Below, in pieces: positions 26,820 through 34,898 of a stretch of 64,000 bases of DNA (position 1 is the first letter of the stretch; each line of letters starts with the position of its first letter). Position numbers and translations under genes: made by a program. The stretch comes from CAZOOM01 sp964460795. GTDB lineage: Bacteria; Omnitrophota; Omnitrophia; Omnitrophales; Aquincolibacteriaceae. The stretch spans positions 40,867 to 104,866 of the forward strand of contig CAYWRU010000004.1 in NCBI GenBank assembly GCA_964460795.1, in the 5' to 3' direction. A model generated the notes under the pieces. The model made no database searches and was not told where the DNA came from. It worked only from the letters and a program-made list of their open reading frames with translations.

Positions 26820-26841
26820 CAATCCTAACAAAAAAATAAAA

Positions 26842-28089
26842 TCACAGCGGAGCTTTATCCCCTAAATATTCTTTGACTTGTTCCAGAGGATCCAGAGGAG
26901 GTCCAAACTGAGTAATCTGGGCATCCGGATAGTAAAGACTAAGAATCTGGCGATGATTATACCCCAATTCTCCCAAGCGTCTTGCCCCATATTGACAAAG
27001 GCCAATACCGTGTCCCCAGCCACGCCCGCGAAAATAATACATTCCGCCTTTTTTTTCAATCTTAGTAATCAGCGTACTCCGAATAATATTGGGCCCCGCC
27101 AAATACCGGAAATCTCCGGCACGAAGCACTTTCTCTCCTTTGATATCACGAATCACCACCGTCGATGCCCGTCCGCCTGAATCATAATCTTCAAGTCTGA
27201 GCGATTGAATGGAAGTAATGGAGTATCCGGCTTTACTAAGTCGACTGGCAAGGTCTGCTGATGAAATTTGAGAGTCCCAGCGAAAATGCCGAGTTCCCCG
27301 GCAAAAATCACACACAACGCCGCGCAGCGAAGGATGTTTTTGCATGTTCCAAATCGCAGAGATATCTGCCGTATGCCCGCCGCAAGTGGAATGAAAATAG
27401 CTGGGAAAAATTCGACCGTCATGCGTTAGGATTTTTCCCTGTGTTTCCCGGACCGCGCGCGTCGAGGCGCTGTGTTCAAGGGCCTTTCCCCGGTAAACCT
27501 GATTCACGGTATCTTTGGTAACATCAAATTCATCTTTTTGATTTTCCATCATGCGAAACATGGCAAACGTTCGCGAGGCAATGGCCTGAGATTTCAATGA
27601 CTCAAGCGGCCACTCCGCACTCATCTCAGAAGGCAAAACTCCTTTTAAATAATCTTCCAAAGGAATGTCATTAATAAGATTGAGTGTTCCGTTTGGCTCT
27701 GACCAAATTCGCAGCCGGTAGCGGAACGTTTGGCCGTCAAGCATAAATTCGTGTCCACTGGATTCGATAATAATGGGATTGGAACGAAAGAATTCTTTCC
27801 CCCATAACACGCCGCCCGACATGGGTTTGAGAACCGTATTCATGGACTGACCCCGGGCCATGGGCCGGTTCAATTTATCCAAAATCACAAAAGGGTATTT
27901 ACAGAAAACCTTGGCCTGCGAAACATCGCCTTTGAGCCGGACCCGGATAAACTCAAAAGGTGCAGACGACTGCGGCAAAGGATAGGATGAACTACGAGGG
28001 GGTGATTTATCCCATGGAGCCGCCCAAGCAGTCAAAGGACATAATCCCATCACGACTAACAAAATAAGGATTCTTCGCGCGGTAAACAT
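26842..28089 (-). CDS. SpoIID/LytB-domain protein
   Basis: A 415-residue exported protein. The ATG at 28089 starts a signal peptide (RRILILLVVMGLCPLTAWA). The SpoIID domain follows: LEDYLKGVLPSEMSAEWPLE with the catalytic-type glutamate, LKSQAIASRTFAMFRM, YFHSTCGGHTADISAIW, a CDFC pair, and the C-terminal GRGWGHGIGLCQYGARRLGE with a YYPDAQI end. SpoIID is a lytic transglycosylase acting on denuded glycan strands; homologues outside endospore formers probably remodel the wall, which I infer here. Its 3' side abuts the hairpin array. Confidence 0.9.
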   Translation of the reverse strand: MFTARRILILLVVMGLCPLTAWAAPWDKSPPRSSSYPLPQSSAPFEFIRVRLKGDVSQAKVFCKYPFVILDKLNRPMARGQSMNTVLKPMSGGVLWGKEFFRSNPIIIESSGHEFMLDGQTFRYRLRIWSEPNGTLNLINDIPLEDYLKGVLPSEMSAEWPLESLKSQAIASRTFAMFRMMENQKDEFDVTKDTVNQVYRGKALEHSASTRAVRETQGKILTHDGRIFPSYFHSTCGGHTADISAIWNMQKHPSLRGVVCDFCRGTRHFRWDSQISSADLASRLSKAGYSITSIQSLRLEDYDSGGRASTVVIRDIKGEKVLRAGDFRYLAGPNIIRSTLITKIEKKGGMYYFRGRGWGHGIGLCQYGARRLGELGYNHRQILSLYYPDAQITQFGPPLDPLEQVKEYLGDKAPL

Positions 28090-28174
28090 AGGCGGGCATT
28101 TTAACACAAATGAGCAAAAATGGTCTTGAAAACGATAGAAGAAATCAGAAGTGACGGCTTAAAGAATCAACAAG

Positions 28175-28792
28175 CTAATCGGAAGTGACAATGCGGTGAT
28201 CCCCCACCATCATATGATCATGATGATCAAGAATGGCACGCGTCTCACTCAAGCTGACTCCAAAAATTGGATAGGCACAGACCACAATAACGGGAAGCGT
28301 CCGTATCATTTGATGAATTTTATTTTCATACTCGGCAAATTTTTGCCGATCACGTTTAGGAACGACTGAAGTATCTGCAGAAATTCTAATTCTTTGATAA
28401 CCGCGGGAAAGCGACTGCTGGACAAACTGCCCTCCATTTTCAATGGCCTGCTGCTCACTAAAATGGTGATTCGATAAATACCAGTCACTTGCAGACATCA
28501 GCGTTAATTGTCCCGTACACACATGCATCAGAAAGTTGGGGATCATTTTAGTGGCTAGAAGCTGGACCCGGTCAATATTCATGGAATCATTCACAAGCCA
28601 CAGACAGGAGTCGCCTTTTGCAAGACCCGTTCTAAAAAATATACTCATCACATTCACATAGTCTTCGACGGCACGATAGAACTGATACAGATGTGCATTA
28701 AGTCCAACATGATGAATGGAATCAAAGTCAGCAACCGCATGATTCTCCGGCTCTGGCTGTTTACCCGACGATGATTTTTCAGATGGCGGCAT
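28175..28792 (-). CDS. MEDS-domain sensory protein
   Basis: A 205-residue soluble protein of the MEDS (DcmR-type sensory) family. Seen are HLYQFYRAVEDYVNVMSIFF, a GLAKGDSCLWLVND strand, the YLSNHHFSEQQAIENGGQF helix and a C-terminal VVCAYPIFGVSLSETRAILDHHDHMM region, with HD-rich end. MEDS domains are thought to bind small ligands, often ahead of kinases or regulators; here no output domain follows. The ATG at 28792 is chosen because AAGGA stands seven bases upstream; the open frame continues upstream through a palindrome. It may feed the CheY-like or histidine-kinase proteins, but there is no direct evidence. Confidence 0.7.
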   Translation of the reverse strand: MPPSEKSSSGKQPEPENHAVADFDSIHHVGLNAHLYQFYRAVEDYVNVMSIFFRTGLAKGDSCLWLVNDSMNIDRVQLLATKMIPNFLMHVCTGQLTLMSASDWYLSNHHFSEQQAIENGGQFVQQSLSRGYQRIRISADTSVVPKRDRQKFAEYENKIHQMIRTLPVIVVCAYPIFGVSLSETRAILDHHDHMMVGDHRIVTSD

Positions 28793-28854
28793 CAACAATT
28801 CCTTTTCCCGGCACTCTGAATTTGAGGTGTTCATATTTCTTATGATTTCCATGC

Positions 28855-28891
28855 TGTTAAAATATTTTAACACTCAATTACCGAATTGCAA
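28855..28891 (-). promoter_or_regulatory. Promoter with 18-base palindromic operator candidate
   Basis: On the minus strand TTGCAA (28891-28886), 16 bases, TAAAAT (28869-28864). The -10 box lies inside a perfect palindrome TGTTAAAATATTTTAACA (28855-28872). A protein binding this palindrome would block the promoter. The regulator is unknown. Confidence 0.45.
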
Positions 28892-28977
28892 GCAAAATAT
28901 AAAAAAAATTAATTAAATTATGCATTTTTAAAATAATTTAGAAGACTCTTTATCACGGATTTTTAATGTCTTGTTTA

Positions 28978-29014
28978 TAAAAAAAACCGCCGGCTGATTT
29001 CTCAACCGGCGGTT
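28978..29014 (-). terminator. Rho-independent terminator after the PG-binding lipoprotein
   Basis: On the minus strand a 9-bp GC-rich stem AACCGCCGG/CCGGCGGTT with a 12-base loop is followed by at least seven Ts. It lies 20 bases after the lipoprotein stop at 29034. Confidence 0.9.
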
Positions 29015-29033
29015 GTAACTAAAGGCAGGAAGC

Positions 29034-29489
29034 TTACTTAACGGAATTCAGATACTGCTTGAGTTTTTCCCAAGTATTTCGGCCGCAAACGCCATCGGCA
29101 TCAAGCCCATTCGCTTCTTGAAAAGCACGAATGGCCGCCTCGGTTCCAGGCCCAACTTTTCCATCTAATTCACCGTGATAAAACCCGGCATTTTTGAGCG
29201 CGCGCTGAATATCCACGGCAGGAAGTTCAAAACCAGACGGCGTCCGGTAGACTCCACCTGAATAACGGGCTCCTCCGGCATAAGACCGAGCCGCCATGGC
29301 CGGAGCTCCGGCTCCCCCTCGCGAGTCTTGCAGGGCTTCATCAAGTTTTGCAATTTCATCAGTCAAAACTGCAATTTGGGATTGGACAGGCTGAACCTGC
29401 TGTCTAACATATTTTTTCGATGCACAGCCAAAAGCCAAAGCAGAAACCGCCACCACGGCGACAAACCTGACGAGAGTCGAGCGGGACAT
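29034..29489 (-). CDS. Lipoprotein with peptidoglycan-binding domain
   Basis: A 151-residue protein. The lipoprotein signal peptide has lipobox AFGC; a short coiled coil (QVQPVQSQIAVLTDEIAKLD) and a Gly/Ala/Tyr-rich linker follow. The C-terminal PG_binding_1 domain spans about residues 88-148 (VDIQRALKNAGFYHGELDGK, VGPGTEAAIRAFQEANGL, DGVCGRNTWEKL). It probably tethers the outer membrane to peptidoglycan. AGGAG sits seven bases before the ATG. Promoter at 29547-29575 and terminator at 28978-29014 make it a single-gene unit. Confidence 0.9.
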   Translation of the reverse strand: MSRSTLVRFVAVVAVSALAFGCASKKYVRQQVQPVQSQIAVLTDEIAKLDEALQDSRGGAGAPAMAARSYAGGARYSGGVYRTPSGFELPAVDIQRALKNAGFYHGELDGKVGPGTEAAIRAFQEANGLDADGVCGRNTWEKLKQYLNSVK

Positions 29490-29546
29490 GATTAATCTCC
29501 TTGTTCGTGAATTTGATGTTTCAAATGAAAACAGATCTTGGCGAAA

Positions 29547-29575
29547 AGTTTATCAAACGACCGCTTTGAAATCAA
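29547..29575 (-). promoter_or_regulatory. Promoter of the PG-binding lipoprotein gene
   Basis: On the minus strand TTGATT (29575-29570), 17 bases, TAAACT (29552-29547). The -35 box overlaps the end of trmI. Confidence 0.55.
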
Positions 29576-30441
29576 TGAGAAATACCGTCTATTTCAGGAT
29601 TTTTCTCCGCCTTAACACTCGCTTCGGTTGGAAGCAATGGCGCGCCCGTAGTCACCTTCAGCCCAAACACCATGAACTCTGTATGAGAAACCATTCGCAT
29701 CACAGGCCGGGTTTTCCCTTCGCGCGCGAGAATGGGACGTTCCAGAAGCTCCACCGCTTCCACGCGAATCATTCCAAGTTTTCTCATGGCCTCCGCCGAT
29801 TTCTCAATTTGGTTAAACGTCGGATTTAATGCCGCAATACGCGCCCCGCTTTTGACTGCTGCATGCACCACATCCATTTCTTCCCACGGAGTCGGAATAT
29901 CTAAAATCGCCATATCAAAATCATTTTCGGGAATTGCCTCGCGGCTTTCCCGCTGATGGAATTTGACAACGTCGGTCAAACCCGCACGCCGCAAATTCTT
30001 GACAGCATTCTGAGGAAGATCGGTACGCCGATCAAATGTATGAACAGAACCTTGCGGACCCACGGTTGTCGCAAGCGCCATGGTCAGGGATCCGGATCCC
30101 GTTCCGATCTCTAACACTTTGCACCCCGGAGTAATGCCAAGCCGAACAATTAAAAAAGCCGCATCTTTAGGATAAATAATTCCACTTTCCCGTGAGGCCT
30201 TCATCATAAGATCTTCGGTCGAGGGCTTGAGCAAGTATCCCGTATCATACTGGCAACGGACTTCTTCGCCAAAATTTCTTCCGATCCATTCATCCACAAG
30301 AAGCGGTTTGCCGCAATGAACATTCACACGCCGGCCTTTGACCACTTCAACGAGGTAACTCACTTCTTTTTCCTCGAACCAAAGCAGGACAAGATCACCT
30401 TCACGAATGGGATTAGCGGCCGTCACTGAAGATAAAGTCAT
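29572..30441 (-). CDS. trmI: tRNA (adenine-58-N1)-methyltransferase
   Basis: A 289-residue SAM-dependent enzyme of the TrmI/Gcd14 family. A small N-terminal beta domain (REGDLVLLWFEEKEVSYLVEV) precedes KPSTEDLMMKASRESGIIYPKD, the family signature. The Rossmann methyltransferase has motif I CKVLEIGTGSGSLTMALA and motif IV MAILDIPTPWEEM, in place of the usual DLP/DMP. m1A58 stabilises the tRNA T-loop. The start is 3 bases after the HAD phosphatase stop. Confidence 0.92.
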   Translation of the reverse strand: MTLSSVTAANPIREGDLVLLWFEEKEVSYLVEVVKGRRVNVHCGKPLLVDEWIGRNFGEEVRCQYDTGYLLKPSTEDLMMKASRESGIIYPKDAAFLIVRLGITPGCKVLEIGTGSGSLTMALATTVGPQGSVHTFDRRTDLPQNAVKNLRRAGLTDVVKFHQRESREAIPENDFDMAILDIPTPWEEMDVVHAAVKSGARIAALNPTFNQIEKSAEAMRKLGMIRVEAVELLERPILAREGKTRPVMRMVSHTEFMVFGLKVTTGAPLLPTEASVKAEKNPEIDGISH

Positions 30442-30444
30442 GCA

Positions 30445-31095
30445 TCACCACTTTTGAGTTTGAGCAACATACAGCAGTTCTAAAAAATTCTTGCAAACTA
30501 CATCCGGATTTGCCTTCCGAAGCGTTTCCTCTTTGGTAAATCCGTGCGACAACATAGCACAAGTCAGTCCTGCCCGCCGCCCCATTTCAAGATCAATCAA
30601 ACTATCTCCGATCATTACTGCATCCTGAGGCCAAACTTTCTCAGAACTCAGAATCGCCAAAATAGCAGCGGGGTCCGGCTTACGCGGATATTCCTGATCT
30701 CCGGCAATTATTTTTGAAAAATAAGACGCCACGCCAAGCGCCTCCAGCATGTTCTGCGTAAATGGATTCGGCTTATTCGTAATCACCACTTGGATCCGGC
30801 CCCGGTAAGTCTCTAAAAATTCTACGGCCCCAGGAAACGGGCGGCTGTGATCCAGGAGATGCTTCTTATAATAATCCCGATAAATGACCGCAGCTTCTTC
30901 AATTTCATTGCGCCGATCCGTCTTCAGACAGCATCCCATCAGATGATGCAATCCAAAACCCACATAAGAATCTATTTCCTGCCGATCCAATTCCGGACGA
31001 TGCATGGTGCGAAGCATATGATTAATGGAGCGTGCAATATCCTCGCCGGTATCGATTAAAGTGCCGTCAAGATCATAAGCAAGGAGCTTCTTCAT
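30445..31095 (-). CDS. HAD-superfamily phosphatase, phosphoglycolate-phosphatase-like
   Basis: A 216-residue HAD hydrolase. Motif I is AYDLDGTLIDTGEDIARSIN (nucleophile Asp8), motif II VVITNKP, motif III lysine in RKPDPA and motif IV VMIGDSLIDLEMGRRAG. The cap is the helical C1 type of Gph/PGP. Substrate cannot be fixed from sequence; phosphoglycolate or a pyrophosphatase activity are the usual options. Likely co-transcribed with trmI. Confidence 0.85.
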   Translation of the reverse strand: MKKLLAYDLDGTLIDTGEDIARSINHMLRTMHRPELDRQEIDSYVGFGLHHLMGCCLKTDRRNEIEEAAVIYRDYYKKHLLDHSRPFPGAVEFLETYRGRIQVVITNKPNPFTQNMLEALGVASYFSKIIAGDQEYPRKPDPAAILAILSSEKVWPQDAVMIGDSLIDLEMGRRAGLTCAMLSHGFTKEETLRKANPDVVCKNFLELLYVAQTQKW

Positions 31096-31120
31096 TGCGT
31101 AAGACGGGATGCCGCCCTCC

Positions 31121-31489
31121 TTATTGGAGGAGCTTCACCAATTCGGATTCCAGATATTTCAGGCTGAAGGGTTTAATAATGTAATTAAGCGCACCAAGTT
31201 TGTGACAGGCTTCAATGCGCGCATCGTCTTTAATAGCGGTAATCATAATGACATGGGTCTTGGGATGTTTTTTCTTCAGATGCTTGAGGCATTCAATACC
31301 GTCCATCTCCGGCATCATAATATCGAGAAGTACGAGATCTGCAGAAAATCCTTCCATAACCTCCAGAGCCTGAACTCCATTTGCCGCTGTACACACCTCA
31401 AGATCCTGTTCATCCAGAAAATCTTTGAGGAAAATCCTTACATCCTCTTCGTCGTCCACCACAAGCACTTTTTTGGAAGTCATGATCAC
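31121..31489 (-). CDS. CheY-like single-domain response regulator
   Basis: A 122-residue receiver domain with no output domain. It has the acidic pair VVDDEED, the phospho-acceptor aspartate in LVLLDIMMPEMDG (Asp56 from the GTG start), the Thr of VIMITAI and the lysine of YIIKPF. GTG at 31489 has AAGGAG five bases upstream; ATG at 31483 is an alternative. No kinase is adjacent; the hybrid kinase at 56.7 kb is the only other two-component gene in the window. Confidence 0.88.
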   Translation of the reverse strand: MIMTSKKVLVVDDEEDVRIFLKDFLDEQDLEVCTAANGVQALEVMEGFSADLVLLDIMMPEMDGIECLKHLKKKHPKTHVIMITAIKDDARIEACHKLGALNYIIKPFSLKYLESELVKLLQ

Positions 31490-31559
31490 ATAGGCTCCTT
31501 CAGAAGTGTTTAGTATAACATTGATTTAAAAAAATCTGAACTCCCTAAAAATTTCCGTT

Positions 31560-34500
31560 TTAAACACGGACCATTGCTTCTGAAGTCAAAGCATGCCCTT
31601 CAATCCAGCGTTCCTGCCATATTCGGAGCTTTTGCTCAATCTCAAGCAAATGGGTTTTATGGATATCAATTACATGCATTTTTTGATTCTTCAAATAGTA
31701 GACTTTTCCAAAACTTGGAGCCGTACCCACCAAACGCTGGAGCGCTAGCGCATAAATCAGAATTTGTGTCACATACCCTAAGGACTCGGATTTCTCCTCG
31801 CTTCCTGAAGATGTTTTATAATCGACCACGGTCCAATCTCCGTTTGAACTTTCCAGAACCAAATCCAAAACTCCATGAATACGGCCGTGCCGCTCATTCA
31901 ACACAAAAGGAAGTTCACGGAAAACTCGTTTGGATTTTGCAATCTCTTGGCAAAAATCAGATTTTGAAAATGTATTTATAATTTGATGGGCCTCCTCAAA
32001 TTCAGAGGCTGCACTTCCTCGGAAACACTCCTCGATAAGCGATTTAAGCTCTGCCTGCGGACGCTTGAAATTAAGCCGCTCCAATACCCGATGAATACGT
32101 GTCCCGAAATCCGCGGCACTCATCAACTCTTCCTCATCCCGCGAAAAAATTTCCGGTTTTTCAGATAATAAAATGGAAGCTTCATCCGGATTCAAGGATT
32201 TTTCCAAAGATTTAGAGAAAGCAACCAGCTGAGAGACCGAAAGATCAATGGCGCGTACAGGCCTGGAAATGATCGGACTCAAACGGACTTGAAGGGCTTC
32301 GAGCGCCGCCTCGGATTTATCACGATCTTTTTTCTCCGGAATTAGCTCCTCAAGATTGGGGGGTTCTTTTGATTCTAGAAGTTGACGGAAACTTTTTTTC
32401 TCCGCCGCACAAAGCGTCATATGGCGCAACATTCCGGACCCCAAGATCATAAACCGGCAAAGCTCCGCTACATTTTCCTGGGCGGCCAAGACCCAGTCCA
32501 TCCAGGAATTCATATCGCGAAAAAAATCTTTGGTTTTCTTTCGAGGCTGGGCCACGCCGCTTAGAATCAACCGTTGCTTCGCGCGAGTCAGCGCGACATA
32601 AAAAAGCCGCTTCCATTCTGCGCGCTCCCGGTCTCGGATGGCATCCTCAAGACGAATCCAGGAAAGCGATTCTTCCCAATCCGAATCTTTTTCATTCCAA
32701 ATCTGAAATCCAAATCCCAGGTTTGGATCTGCCAAAAGCCGCTTCGATCCTGAAGACCGTTTTTCATGTCCGAGATCAGCGACAAACACCACCTTAAATT
32801 CCATACCCTTGGCAGCGTGAACCGACATAAGACGCACCACGCGTCCGCTGCGTTCCGCCTCAATTTGAGCTTCCGACTCCCGAATCTCGCGCCGCTCCAA
32901 TTTCTGAACTCGCCGCACAAATGCCCCGAGACTCATCCGTTCGCGCTCCTCGGCTTCACGTGCGAGGTCCACCAATTTTTTAAGATTTGCGTAACGCCTT
33001 ACGCCTTGCGAATCCGCCAGCATTACTGCCGCATATTGAGTCCGGTCCAGAATATCTTCCAAAAGTTCGGCGAGTGAAAGACGATCTTTGGCCTCGAACC
33101 AAATTTTTATCCAATTTTTAAAGATACAAATCTTCTCTTTATCCGTATGTGCAAGATGCGGATGATTTTCAAAATCTTGGAGCGCAGAATAAAGCGGTGT
33201 CATTTCATTTTCTGATTTGGCTGATTTCGCCAGCCAATAAAGCGCATCTTCAGAAAGACGGACCATGGGAGAACGAAACACAGCGGCAAGCGGAATATCA
33301 TCCAGCGGATTTTCTAAAAAGGCCAGAAGCTGCATGATGTCTTTGATTTCATGCCGATGATAAAATCCACGTCCTGAAACGACAAAGTAAGGAATACCCG
33401 CCTGCTTGAGCGCCTGCTCATAAATAGCACTCGCGGTCATGGCCTGAAATAAAATAACCATATCGCCATAGGCAATCCCTTCATCCTGAAATGCGCGGAT
33501 CCGGTCGGCAATCGCGTGAGCTTCACGAAGACGAGCCTGTGCCAGCGTTTCATCATCCGTTTTTTCTGCCACTAAAATTTCCACAGGAATCTGCAAAGCC
33601 GGATTTTTGACTTCCAAAAAAGGCTCCGGAGTTCTGGCCAAGAGTGGCTGAAAACGAAACCCATCTTCCTTCCAAAGTGTTTCAAAAAACCGGTGGATAA
33701 AATCCAAGATCGGCGGCTGAGTCCTGAAATTTTCAAGCAGCGGAACTGAAAATCCTTCAGCTGGATTTTGATACGCCGCTTCCTTTTTCTGAAACTGCTC
33801 AGGCGAGGCGCCGCGAAAACCATAAATAGATTGTTTTAGATCTCCGACAAAAAAGAGATTTCCCGGAGAAGCTAAAAAGTGAACGAGCCGGGCCTGCCCC
33901 TCGCTTGTATCCTGAAATTCATCCACTAAAATAAACCGGAATTGGCTCCGAAGCCGCTCACAAAGTTTTCGGGAAGCCACATCCTGCGACTCGAAAAGTT
34001 CCAACATCTTGGTTTCAAGATCGCCGAAATCGAGCGCGCCTTCCTGACGCTTGAGCGCTTGATAATTTATTTCAAAAGCCTGGGCCATTGCCTCCCATTC
34101 CGGACGATATTTCTGCGCTTTTTCTTCTACCTGTGAGGCTACAAACCCGCGGCAGGCCTGGATGATTTCCGTCCATTTTTCTTTGTCTTTTTTTCGCCGG
34201 GAAAAAGGCGCCATCCACTCGCGAAAATCCTGAATTAAGTCCCAATCCCAAACGGATTGCGCAGCAAAATCTTTAAATTCCTTTGCAAGCTCATTTTCTC
34301 CAAGCGCCTCCAAAAGATTTCGGATCTCTTGTTTAAAATTCGGGGTCTCAAACTTTGAAATATCGGCACACCAAATCTGAACAGATTTCCCATGACATCG
34401 CGCAGCTTCCACAAGTTTCAAGATGGATTTGCGGAGCGTATCCTCTTCCCACAATGCTAAAATTTCCCAAAAAATTTCGCGCTTTTCGGCCGCAAATTTT

Positions 34501-34898
34501 TCAAACACACTGTCAAGCGCCTGCTCCCGGAAAAGATCCGCCTCCTCCTCTTCCAGCACGCGGAAACCCGGATCCACACCCGCTTCCAAGGGATGCTCTT
34601 TCAAAATTTTGGACGCAAAAGCATGAAACGTAGAAATGGAAGCAGATTCCAAGGCGCGTTTCTCCGCCTCACGGCCCGCCTCAGAAAGACGTTTCAAGAT
34701 TCTGGATTTCATTTCTGTGGCCGCTTTATCCGTAAAGGTCAGCGCCAGAACCTCGCTCACACGCGCCTCACCGGAAAGCACCATGCTGAGAAACCGCTCC
34801 ACCAAGACGGTGGTTTTCCCGGTTCCTGCACCGGCTGAGACAAGGAGATTGCGTCCCCGGTCTAAAATAATTTTCTGCCGAAGATCAGATGCGCTCAT
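31560..34898 (-). CDS. addA: ATP-dependent helicase/nuclease subunit AddA
   Basis: A 1112-residue UvrD-like helicase fused to a C-terminal nuclease. The Walker A is SAGAGTGKTTVLVERFL, motif II ILVDEFQDTSEGQARLV, motif III VGDLKQSIYGFRGA and motif V-type VRLMSVHAAKGMEFKVVFV. The RecB-type nuclease at about residues 960-1050 carries HGVLDLVLE and WTVVDYKTSS. AddAB resects double-strand breaks up to a Chi-like site. Start overlaps the addB stop by four bases. Confidence 0.93.
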   Translation of the reverse strand: MSASDLRQKIILDRGRNLLVSAGAGTGKTTVLVERFLSMVLSGEARVSEVLALTFTDKAATEMKSRILKRLSEAGREAEKRALESASISTFHAFASKILKEHPLEAGVDPGFRVLEEEEADLFREQALDSVFEKFAAEKREIFWEILALWEEDTLRKSILKLVEAARCHGKSVQIWCADISKFETPNFKQEIRNLLEALGENELAKEFKDFAAQSVWDWDLIQDFREWMAPFSRRKKDKEKWTEIIQACRGFVASQVEEKAQKYRPEWEAMAQAFEINYQALKRQEGALDFGDLETKMLELFESQDVASRKLCERLRSQFRFILVDEFQDTSEGQARLVHFLASPGNLFFVGDLKQSIYGFRGASPEQFQKKEAAYQNPAEGFSVPLLENFRTQPPILDFIHRFFETLWKEDGFRFQPLLARTPEPFLEVKNPALQIPVEILVAEKTDDETLAQARLREAHAIADRIRAFQDEGIAYGDMVILFQAMTASAIYEQALKQAGIPYFVVSGRGFYHRHEIKDIMQLLAFLENPLDDIPLAAVFRSPMVRLSEDALYWLAKSAKSENEMTPLYSALQDFENHPHLAHTDKEKICIFKNWIKIWFEAKDRLSLAELLEDILDRTQYAAVMLADSQGVRRYANLKKLVDLAREAEERERMSLGAFVRRVQKLERREIRESEAQIEAERSGRVVRLMSVHAAKGMEFKVVFVADLGHEKRSSGSKRLLADPNLGFGFQIWNEKDSDWEESLSWIRLEDAIRDRERAEWKRLFYVALTRAKQRLILSGVAQPRKKTKDFFRDMNSWMDWVLAAQENVAELCRFMILGSGMLRHMTLCAAEKKSFRQLLESKEPPNLEELIPEKKDRDKSEAALEALQVRLSPIISRPVRAIDLSVSQLVAFSKSLEKSLNPDEASILLSEKPEIFSRDEEELMSAADFGTRIHRVLERLNFKRPQAELKSLIEECFRGSAASEFEEAHQIINTFSKSDFCQEIAKSKRVFRELPFVLNERHGRIHGVLDLVLESSNGDWTVVDYKTSSGSEEKSESLGYVTQILIYALALQRLVGTAPSFGKVYYLKNQKMHVIDIHKTHLLEIEQKLRIWQERWIEGHALTSEAMVRV

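Noticed and set aside
26577..26865. Open frames on both strands within the hairpin array
   Set aside because: Translations are Arg/Ser-rich and simply follow the palindromes; no start signals or protein-like pattern.
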